In this document: in pieces, positions 56,030 to 64,000 of the stretch
Layout of the letters: every line of letters begins with the position of its first letter
Numbering within the stretch: the first letter of the stretch is position 1
DNA from: Rhineura floridana
Lineage: Eukaryota > Chordata > Lepidosauria > Squamata > Rhineuridae
Direction of reading: 5' to 3'
Assembly (NCBI RefSeq): GCF_030035675.1
Contig: NC_084481.1
Coordinates: 233,522,927-233,586,926 of the forward strand
Length of the DNA stretch: 64,000 nt
Made by a program: the position numbers and the translations under genes
The notes under the pieces: model-generated
The model's database searches: none
What the model was told of the DNA's origin: nothing
Seen by the model: only the letters and a program-made list of their open reading frames with translations

Positions 56030-56612
56030 GCTTTTCACCATACATCTGGGTGTTCTGGTTTTGGTGTACAAAACCCTATACAGCTTGAAACCAGGATACC
56101 CGAAAGAGTGTCTTACCCCTTAGCATTTCTGGGCTCCTGCTGGGAGGAAGGGCGGGATATAAATAAAATAATAAATAAATTATATACATATATATATACC
56201 CAGTCGATCACTGTGTTTTGCAGGTGAGGGCCTCCTGCAGATACCGTCTTATCAGGAAATCCGTTCCGCACAACATAGGAAGCGGACCTTTAGTGTCGTG
56301 GCACCTACCCTGTGGAAATTCAGGCGCCATCTGTGATATCTTTTTGGTGCCTGCTGAAGACCTTCCTCTTTCAACAAGCCTTTTAAGGAGAGACCTTATA
56401 ACAGTCTGCATCTATGTTGGAGTTGCTTTTTAAGATGTTTTTAAAGCTCTTTAAAAAACACACCAAATGATGTTTTTAAAGATGTTTTGTTTTAATATAT
56501 TTCAAAGTCTGTTTTTAAGGTGTTTTGGAGTGTTTTTTAGTGTTTTTGTTTGCTGTCCTGGGCTCCTACTCGGAGGAAGGATGGGATAGAAATCTAATAA
56601 ATAAATTTTCCT
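56030..56612 (+). mobile_element. L2 LINE 3' portion with an inserted L2 tail
   Basis: LVLVYKTLYSLKPGYPKECL is followed by an L2-type 3' end (tgggctcctgctgggaggaa, tail to about 56180). The C-terminal coding resumes as SITVFCR-GPPADTV, then LLKTFLFQQAF, and a second L2 3' end follows (56555-56610). One short L2 tail fragment therefore sits inside another L2. Stops and frameshifts are present. Confidence 0.65.
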
Positions 56613-56898
56613 TTTTGCAGCTTTCTCTAACTTTCCCTTCCAAGCAGCTGCTGCTCATTTGATTGCTTTTCGATGAATGTTCCTTTTCTCTCCGCAGCTG
56701 CTCACACCCTCTTTCACCCCAGCATTCCAGGCCCTGTGCATTATTTTGGTTTAGGCTGGGCTTCCCAGCTCTGCCCAAGGCAAGAATGGATCCCCCATTG
56801 CCGACAACACAGCCGCTCCTTGACAGCTCAGCACTGAAGTGGAAACTCCACTCCTGAGAGAGCCACAAAAGTCGGGCAAGGCCGTCATGCTCCCCTAG

Positions 56899-56997
56899 AT
56901 CTGAACAGGGTGGTTCACGACAGATGCTCTTGGAGGTCACTGATTCACAGGGTCGCCATAAGTCGTAATCCACTTGAAGGCACATAACAACAACAAT
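56899..56997 (+). mobile_element. RTE-BovB LINE, last 100 bp
   Basis: gatctgaacagggtggttca to gaaggcacataacaacaaca: a severely 5'-truncated BovB end. Confidence 0.88.
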
Positions 56998-57699
56998 CAC
57001 AGGCCCCGTCTGCAATTTGTGGGGCAACAAGGCAGAAGGGATGTGGGGAGGGGTCAACAAAAAAAACAAACCCAGCATAAAAAAATTGGAAGAGGAAGGA
57101 ATCTTCACGCAACTAACTCATCAGAAATGGTTTGACAGTAAGATACCTTTCTGGAAGAGAAAAACAATGTTTTCTGCCAACTCTTGGATTGGGGGAAAAA
57201 CTGAAGATAGCAGTAGCATTAGGATTACTGCAGCTAATACTTTTGATTGCATACAGTAGTTACTTTCTCCTAAAGGTCTGGGGTCAGAATCACCAGGCAG
57301 CTGCAGAGGCCCAGGCACCCGCAGGGGGTTCACTGCCTGTTTCTTTGTTGGAGTCTCTTGGTCCTCCTCATCCTCCCTGCTGCTGATGGCAACAGTGTGG
57401 TGATGGAGCAGGATCCTCCACTTGCATTATTCTTTCCCTATGGGTGGCTGGGCAGAAGGCGTGAGTGGGCAGTGGCACTGGGGAGAGGATGAGGAGGGGG
57501 CCTCAGGGAGGGGAACAAGTAAGCCCCCCTAAAAAAAACCCTGCCGCCGGCACCACATACAGTGTTTTCCTTCAGTAGAAAAAGCAAATTATTTCGGGGA
57601 AGGGCTCTGACTCTTTGGTACAGCACATGCATTCAGGCATCTGATGGCTGAAAGATGCTGTTCCTTGCACCCTTAGAAATTTTAGCTGTGAAGATGCGT
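56998..57699. other. Unassigned sequence
   Basis: No element recognised. Confidence 0.3.
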
Positions 57700-57818
57700 G
57701 ACTTAAAATGTTTTCAGATGTTTTGCTAATCTTTTAAAAAGTGTACTGTTTTGCTGTTTGCCACCCTGGGGTCCTTTGGGAGGAAGGGTGGAATAAAAAA
57801 ATTAATAAATAGTAATAA
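57700..57818 (+). mobile_element. L2-type 3' end
   Basis: gctgtttgccaccctggggt cctttgggaggaaggg and an (AATA) tail. Confidence 0.5.
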
Positions 57819-58040
57819 TAAATAACAGTAGCACAGAAGGTTCCAGGATCACCTTCAGGAACTGCTGGGGGAGATCCTCGTCTGTAACCCCAGAGAAAGA
57901 ATGGAATCAAAGTCGCCCCTAAAGAGGAGCAATAATACTCCAAACATGCCGGGCAGAAAAAATGTTTTCTGTCCACCTTTGAACTCTCCCTTCTTTTGTA
58001 CATGTAACACGTTTTTTTGTCTGTGCTTGTTAAATTTCAT

Positions 58041-58178
58041 TTTATTACTTGTTGCCCTCCAGACTTTTGGGACGAAAACTCCCATCAGTTCCAGCATGGT
58101 CATGGGAGTTAGGTCGGCTGATGGGACTCTGGCTCCGAAACATCTGAAGGACACCATGTTGGGGGAAGGCTGTTCACA
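58041..58178. mobile_element. Old fold-back MITE
   Basis: ttgttgccctccagactttt and cgaaactcccatcag-like sequence on the left, with ccgaaacatctgaaggacac on the right. Confidence 0.45.
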
Positions 58179-58459
58179 GAATTCTCTCTGGAGCATTTGG
58201 ACTCCCACCCAGTTTTCTAATATCAAGGAACAGGGGACATGCGCTATCCACACCTTGAAATTCATTGGTGGCAATTGGCATCAGACCAGCCCAAAGTACT
58301 CCTGAAGGCAGCTGCAAGCTTCCTTTGCAACTGGCATTAATCCATACCTACTTACCTTCCACGTACCATGAAGGATGTATTGGTGAGGTGGAAGGGGAAC
58401 AGGCTCAATGCTTTGCTACACAGTGCAGGTCTGTGCCTGGGCTGGAATTGCTTTTTAAG

Positions 58460-58580
58460 TTGAAGCAGGTTTTATAAGCTGTTTCTTTTTAATGTTTTAG
58501 TCTTTTAAGATGTTTTAAAGTATTTTTGTTTGCCGCCCTGGGCTCCTGCTGGGATATGAATTTAATAAATAAATATTATC
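58460..58580 (+). mobile_element. L2-type 3' end
   Basis: gtttgccgccctgggctcct gctgggatatgaa followed by an (AATA) tail. Confidence 0.5.
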
Positions 58581-58635
58581 AAAATGCCAGTTTCTGGGTC
58601 ACTGCCCTGCAGTATCATGTAAAATGTAATATTCA

Positions 58636-58803
58636 GTAAAATGTAAATGCACTGCCTTCAAGTCGATTCTGACTTATGGCGACCCTATGAATTGGGTTTT
58701 CATGAGGCTGAGAGGCAGCGACTGGCCCAAGGTCACCCAGTGTGCTTCATGGCTATGTGGGGATTCGAACCCGGCTCTCCCAGGCCGTAGTCCAACACCT
58801 GTC
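58636..58803 (-). mobile_element. Sauria-type SINE, shortened
   Basis: tgcactgccttcaagtcgat and cttatggcgaccctatgaat on the left; ggattcgaacccggctctcc and ccgtagtccaacacctgtca on the right. The middle is shorter than in the 4.5-kb copy and the last part of the head is missing. Confidence 0.75.
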
Positions 58804-58844
58804 ATCATGGAGGTATGTATACAAAGGGGCAGCTGCTCTTCAGG

Positions 58845-58940
58845 TAACATGGTCCAAAGTTGTGAAAGGCTTTATATGTTAGTGAGAAGACCTTGAACGT
58901 AGCCCAGGAGCTAAGCAGCAGTCAATGCAGGGCCTTCAGC
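58845..58940 (-). mobile_element. L2 C-terminal remnant
   Basis: gtgaaaggctttatatgtta and ctaagcagcagtcaatgcag parallel the reversed L2 text near 20,620-20,690 (ggctttataggtcaaaacca; cagccaatgcaag). Confidence 0.4.
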
Positions 58941-59219
58941 ACAACATTTTATTAGAATTTATTTCAGGAAGGGGCAAACCTGGAAAAGATAAGCCCTTCA
59001 CAGATATGTAAGAAGTTATATTTTGGCCCGTTAGAGCAGCATTGTCCAACCTGGTGCCCTCGAGTTCCAGCCCCCATCCTCCCGACCCATCAGCAAGGTT
59101 GGCTGGGGCTCTTGGAAAGTAAGAGTCAATGGAGGGGGGCGGGAGAGAAGAGTTCCTCAGCCCTAGGCTGGCCATAGAGTCCCTACTTTGGCCAGCAACC
59201 TGATCACCAATGAAAAAAA

Positions 59220-59380
59220 GTTTTTAACTGTATTTTAGAATGTTTTTAATGGTAATTGTGTTTTTGGAATGTTTTTAGAATGCTTTTCGTTTCATTGTTT
59301 GATTTTTTTACATTGCCACCCTGGGCTCCTTCAGGAGGGACAGCAAGATATAAATTCACATCATCATCATCATCTGTATT
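59220..59380 (+). mobile_element. L2-type 3' end
   Basis: cattgccaccctgggctcct tcaggagggacagc and an (ATC)n tail at 59360-59372. Confidence 0.45.
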
Positions 59381-59889
59381 GTACTTGTATCCTACAGTTT
59401 GTGTCAAGTTTTAAGAAAGCGAATCTTAAGGGAGTAGCTGATACGCTTCATGGGACCTTGGGAAGCTCATGCTTGTTGGCCTTCAATAGTAGAAAGTCAG
59501 GATGGAAACGGACAAGCACTTCCAAAACATTTCATGTGTCGTCTGTTTGAACAGGGAGACTCTGGCCCTTCATTTCCATCACAGCGGTTCTCAAAGCTCA
59601 CTGGGGCGGGCGGGCAGAGGAAACATTGCTCCTGGGGCTTCCCTCCTCAGATTCAAGGTGCACCAAATGTTGATTTGAGTTGTCCACAAGGAACTGCCAT
59701 GTGTTTCAAATACAAGAACTCTTCAGCAGTTAGGAAACCTTACATGCAAGAAGCAGCTGATATGCCTCCCTCTCACTCACTCCTGCTACTGGAGGGAGAG
59801 CATTGCACAGCAGCCATTTTTTATAGGTCAAAACCAGCACCTTGAACTGACCGCAGCTGTTAGCAGGTGAGGAGTGACATTGCTAACCA
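59381..59889. other. Unassigned, tiny L2 remnant
   Basis: ttataggtcaaaaccagcac at 59821 is a short reversed L2 piece identical to text near 20,635. The rest is not recognised. Confidence 0.35.
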
Positions 59890-60085
59890 AGGAAGTTGCC
59901 TTAAGCTGAGCAAAGCCGCTGGTCCAGCTAGCTCAGCATTGTCAACACTAACCAGCAGCAGGTTTCCATGACTTCAGGCAAGGGACAATTCCCAGCCCTA
60001 CTTGGAGTCGTTGGGAACTGAGCCGGGGACCTTCGGTATGCAAAGCAGATGCTCGACCACTGAGCTGTAGCCCTTCGCTAATCCT
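59890..60085 (-). mobile_element. tRNA-derived SINE
   Basis: gaagttgccttaagctgagc, ggtccagctagctcagcatt, then the reversed tRNA-like head (gcagatgctcgaccactgag). Confidence 0.7.
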
Positions 60086-60967
60086 CCCACACCCAGAAAA
60101 GGCTCTGGGATGTTGTGTTTTATTCTCCCTACCAAACATGAGCAGTTGGGCAGGAACTTGAACTTGTTCCCCACAAACCGAACACTGTTGCCTTGCCCTA
60201 ATCAGGCTCTAGCCATAAGAATACTCTGCTTCCGGAAGAGCCCTTGCCGATCATCACAACTAGGCCATAACTCCATTCCCAACACTAGCCAGCCAGATTC
60301 TACCAGGAAGTCCTCAAAGCAAGCTGGGCATGAAAGGAACAGCCCTACCATTAGCCTGCAAAATCTGGATGCAGAGGTACAAGCAAGAGCTTTTGAAGAG
60401 CAGACAACACAATAGGAGTTGTAGCCCGTAACATCTGGAGGGCACAGCTGGTCTGGGAGATGAGGGAAGCTCAGGTTCCAGGACTCAAGGGTGCCTGGAA
60501 CTCCTCTCTCCCCTAATCCAAGCTATCTTGACCTGGCTGCAACTCACCAGCAGGAAGAGTTAAGACAATGCAACCCTGGCATTTTTTATAAGCATGTGCC
60601 ATTTAACTTGACATGTCTCACTTTTTGACAGAATGTGCACAGGATTTTGCAGTACCTTTTGCATGGGTCCTGGGACTGGGTCACCTGATAAGAGAGGTTA
60701 TGGGGCCCCTCAGAATCTCTCACCTAGGCAGACATGACCCACAGACCGCAACAGAACAAGAGATAAAGGATGTAGACCAGTGGCTACCCAGGCAAATGAT
60801 TTACAGAAGATGCAAGGTTTTGAAAGGCTAATGATTTGCAGGGGGAAGTTCGTTGTTAAATGAAAGAACTATGGACAAGGAAAAACCATTCAGACAGATA
60901 TTCTGGAGAAAACATATTTTGAGGATGAATCAGCAAGAAAAGGTGGGGGGGGGAAGGAAGAGACAGT
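60086..60967. other. Unassigned; may include old retroviral sequence
   Basis: A purine-rich run (60942-60966) just before the LTR start could be a polypurine tract, so some of this could be internal retroviral sequence. I recognise no domain. A MITE half (caataggagttgtagcccgt, 60411) is also present. Confidence 0.3.
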
Positions 60968-61418
60968 TGCACCCTTTGGGTTAATGAAGAAACCAGCAGT
61001 GAGTGGACAATGCACTGAATGTTCCTCTAGCCAAAGCCAGTGCTGCAGCAAGGACTCATCGTGACTCACACCCCCACGTCTAGGAAAGGCCAGAGATAAG
61101 ACAGGCAGCTTCCCTGGCCATATAAATACAAAAGTGGATCAGAGAAAAGGAACTGACCAGGCCCAGTTATCTAGCAGAGGATGACGCTCTGCTTAGCAGA
61201 GAGGATTGGGAGACTTGTTAAAATACACCCAGACCTTTTGAGCTGCATTCCTGTATAGAAAATTTATGTTGGTACTCCCCACCCACTTTTCATATATATG
61301 CTACTTTTGCCTGCTGCTTAAGAGACTTTTAGTTTTAAGTAGTATATAATCATATAAAATAAACATTCAAACAGGTCCAAATACAGAAAAGGTTAAATAT
61401 GTCTTATTTCCTGTAACA
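60968..61418 (+). mobile_element. Retroviral-type LTR (fossil)
   Basis: About 450 bp beginning TGCACCC after a purine-rich run and ending CTGTAACA. It has a TATA box (tataaata, 61121-61128) and a poly(A) signal (aataaa, 61358-61363) at plausible spacing. No second LTR is seen in the window, so it is a single LTR, perhaps with remnants upstream. Family and age are undetermined. Confidence 0.5.
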
Positions 61419-61445
61419 CACTCCCCCCTTCAACCTAGAACAGTC

Positions 61446-61690
61446 CTTTCCCAAACTGGTGCTGTCTGATTGTTTTGGAGTAGAGTTCCCATCAGCCCCA
61501 AGCAGCCATCTGGGAGCAGTAGTTCAATACATCTGGATCAGAGCTTGGAAGTTACTTTTTTGAACTACAATTCCCATCAGCCCAATCCAGTGGCCATGCT
61601 GGCTGGGGCTGGTGGGAGTTGTACTTAAAAAAAAAAAGCAACTTTTCCAAGCTCTGATCTGGGAGGCACCCGGTTGGGGAAGGCTGGCGC
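61446..61690. mobile_element. Fold-back MITE holding a second MITE
   Basis: Outer element: cccaaactggtgctgtctga at the left; gtagttcaatacatctgg (to 61538), continued by ggaggcacccggttggggaa at the right (61661-61680). It is split by the inner element at 61539-61656. Confidence 0.65.
61539..61656. mobile_element. Inner 118-bp hairpin MITE
   Basis: cagagcttggaagttacttt facing agcaacttttccaagctctg: near-perfect inverted ends with CAG/CTG termini, and flanks atctggat / atctggga resembling an 8-bp duplication. Confidence 0.75.
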
Positions 61691-61807
61691 AGAGAACCAC
61701 GCAGTGACCTTCGTTGGCATGGTAACTTTGAGCAGGCCATCATAAATTATTGGTATATTTAAAGATCATTGGGAGTGCAGCTATCTTGGCAAACTGAATA
61801 GTTATAA

Positions 61808-61945
61808 AGAACTTAAGAGCTCTAAAGGTGGATCAGACCAAAGGCCCATCCTGTCCAGCACGCTGCTCTGAGCAGCCAATCAAATGCCCCACTAGGAAGC
61901 CCAACAGCAGGACCCAAGTGCAATAGCACCTCTCCCCACTTCCTC
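61808..61945 (-). mobile_element. CR1/L3 3' UTR fragment
   Basis: gaacttaagagctctaaagg tggatcagaccaaaggccc and agcaggacccaagtgcaata: the reversed CR1-L3 end. Confidence 0.6.
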
Positions 61946-63569
61946 ATTGTCCTCTGTGTAGGACTGGCCCGTGGGCGTAAAGTTGGTGATGTCTCTGCCT
62001 GCTTGGAACTGCAAACAGAGTAGTAGTGGTAGAGGAGCCACAGTATGTATTAAAAATAGTAGACAACTTGGAGTGCCACAAGTTGTACAGGCCCAATCTT
62101 TAAGGGAAATACCATGCCAAATGTCTAACGTTGCACATGCAAATCCTTCCTCAATTATGCAGAAACAGCAGCAAAAGGATAGCCAAAGCTGCTGCTTAGG
62201 GATGGACCCAGTTCTGGACAGATCTGGTATACCTAATCTTGCAATGTTAACAGATTCAATACCTAGTCTTGCCCAACCTGCACTCCTCTCTTCATTCTTT
62301 CACTGAGGCCAAGCAGTTGGTTTTCCTTGACATTTCTTGGTTCTGCTCAACAATCACACGGTCCAGACACCACACCAAGATAACGGTACCATGTTCTTAA
62401 AAACAGCCTGGGTAAGCTTTATATACTTTGCATTCTCATTCTCAAGACTGGAGTGATGTTACTGGAGGAGAGTGCCATCTTTGTTACATGTCACAATGGA
62501 CTGTCACGTCTGGATTGCACGGTTTAATTTCCACAAAAGATGCTGAAGCCTGCCAGGGATTACTCCCTTTGGGAAGCTGGAATCCCTTCCCTCTGTCCAG
62601 GAACATTCCTTAACCAATGGAGAGTGACACACATTCTGTAGCTGCCCAGGGGCACTTTAATGCCACTTTATATATTGGCAAGGGCAACGCCTGGCAAGGA
62701 GCTCCTATTCTGAAGCATTTCCCTTCATCCCAACCAATGGAGCCAGGGCTGAAGACTTGATCACAGGGACTTTAACAGGATCAAGTCATGTGGGTTTTTT
62801 GTTCCTGTGCAATGTTTTTGCTCTGTTCCTCCACAGAAATCAGTTCCAAAACACTTTCTGACATAAGGCTTTGCCTTCGTGAATTTGAGATAAACACAGA
62901 TCTTGAAAGGATTTCAGTGGAGTCTGTTTTCTAAGCCTGTTCCATGACAGCTAGATAGCAAGTTAGATGCTCGCCTGCATTCCAAAGTGACAGAAGATGA
63001 AGCAATGTTTGACATTCCAGCGCACAAGAATTAACTCTTGAAGATTCCCTATCTGAAAAAAAAAATCAAGCATGCTGCCATATTCCAAAATTTGCAACGT
63101 AACCCATAAACTGCCAGTTCACATCACTTTTTCACGTGATCCTTGGAACCCTGTTTTTAACATGTATGTGTTGTTGTGGATTTTGGAGTTTAAAACTGTT
63201 TTACTGCTGGGCTTTATTGATGTCAATTGTGTTGAACACATACTAGGAAGACGACTCAGGATTCACAGATAAAGTAAATAAGGAGCTGCCTTTATAGATT
63301 TAGGGATGAGGGTGCACAGGAAACTGAGAAGAGCATGTGCATGTTATCAGAGTGAATGGCAAGCCTAGCTGGAGATTTACTTTTGCTATTCTTTTGCTGC
63401 AGGATTGGCCCCTGTGAAGGAACAATCTGCTGCCTACTTTGAAAAGCAAACAGTCTCACTGGTATTGAAAACAGCTGTAAGAAAAGCAGCTGGCAAAATT
63501 ATGGGTGCCTCTTTTTTGGATCCTGGGCACCTCTTTATCAAAGTATCTTAAAAATGGTTTAATTTACCC
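61946..63569. other. Unassigned sequence
   Basis: An open frame at 61971-62306 (111 codons) is Gln/Ser-rich and not recognised. No repeat found. Confidence 0.3.
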
Positions 63570-63665
63570 TTCTCCAAACCTGGTGTCTTCTAGTTGTTCT
63601 AGCTAGGGCTAATGGGAGCTGCAGTCCAAAACATCTCCATGACACCTAGTTGGGGAAGGCTGGTC
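63570..63665. mobile_element. Fold-back MITE (old)
   Basis: ccaaacctggtgtcttctag facing ccatgacacctagttgggga, with gggagctgcagtccaaaaca between. Confidence 0.55.
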
Positions 63666-64000
63666 TAAATGTCCAGTGTCACATACTCATACTGAGGAAC
63701 CCCAAGTTCAACACTCAGTGTCTACCACTTGTTCTCGAGGAATTTCAGTGCAAATATTTTACAAATGGAGAAGAAAACTAAGTGCTTGTGCTCCAAGTGA
63801 ATGTTATGCAACACCCAAAGGAACAGGCTGATCAACAGGAGACTTTCCTTACCCTCAGAGATGAACTGTTTAACAAGTGGTGTTTGTGTGATCCACAAAG
63901 GTTTATTTTAATGAAAAAATACTGAAAAGTGTGCCACAGTGTCTATAGCTCCTTTTGAGTAGTACAAAGATATGTTATCTGAGGAATAAGTATTAACACT
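63666..64000. other. Unassigned sequence
   Basis: No element recognised up to the window edge. Confidence 0.3.

Noticed and set aside
61971-62306. Gln/Ser-rich 111-codon frame as a possible host exon
   Set aside because: No splice sites or homology that I can support.

Overview
This window looks like an intron-rich stretch of a squamate reptile (lizard-type) genome. The evidence is one vertebrate coding exon plus a repeat mix typical of squamates: many RTE-BovB LINE copies ending in gaaggcacataacaacaac, Sauria-type tRNA SINEs with the same tail, L2, CR1/L3 and R4/Vingi-like LINEs, an L1-derived insertion, hAT-like and fold-back MITEs, and a Ty3/gypsy LTR element. No tRNA, rRNA or CRISPR array is supported. 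The species cannot be named from the sequence.

Host gene. The only host coding sequence I can support is coding exon 2 of FERMT2 (kindlin-2) on the minus strand (26584-26752). It carries the start codon, the first 52 codons, a good acceptor and a GTAAGT donor. A CpG-rich block at about 27.95-28.56 kb, upstream of it on that strand, is the probable promoter and non-coding first exon. I infer that 1-26583 is FERMT2 intron 2 and that 28.6-64 kb is upstream intergenic DNA. I see no further kindlin exon in the window.

Layout. 1.4-2.9 kb: fold-back MITE split by an R4/Vingi-like LINE with a 13-bp target-site duplication. 4.5-8.5 kb: Sauria SINE, BovB, and a 2.2-kb inverted duplication (6325-8499) of a BovB copy carrying a solo LTR. 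10.8-15.3 kb: a nearly open L2 LINE split by a 2.1-kb L1-type insertion that has only an ORF1-like frame of 268 residues. 16.8-22.8 kb: Sauria SINE, two BovB copies, an L2 copy and tandem tRNA SINEs. 22.8-26.5 kb: little recognisable. 26.6-28.6 kb: FERMT2 exon 2, intron 1 and CpG island. 29.2-33 kb: hAT MITE, then a long CR1 with an uninterrupted frame inserted into a BovB inverted duplication. 33.9-36.9 kb: BovB and SINEs. 38.8-44.0 kb: an R4/Vingi-like LINE holding both a Ty3/gypsy element (39440-41975, 5-bp duplication aagcc) and an L2 fragment. 46.9-48.4 kb: CR1. 50.1-51.2 kb: BovB split by a GC-rich hAT-like element. 53.4-54.2 kb: CR1 split by a hAT-like MITE with an 8-bp duplication. 55.8-64 kb: decayed L2 and SINE pieces, fold-back MITEs and one retroviral-type LTR.

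The most unusual items are the ORF1-only L1 derivative with an amplified VREET-type repeat in its protein, the BovB/LTR inverted duplication, and the CR1 frame that is open throughout but lacks the Leu-Asp of reverse transcriptase motif A. All family names rest on reading the sequence and remembered family motifs; no database search was run.
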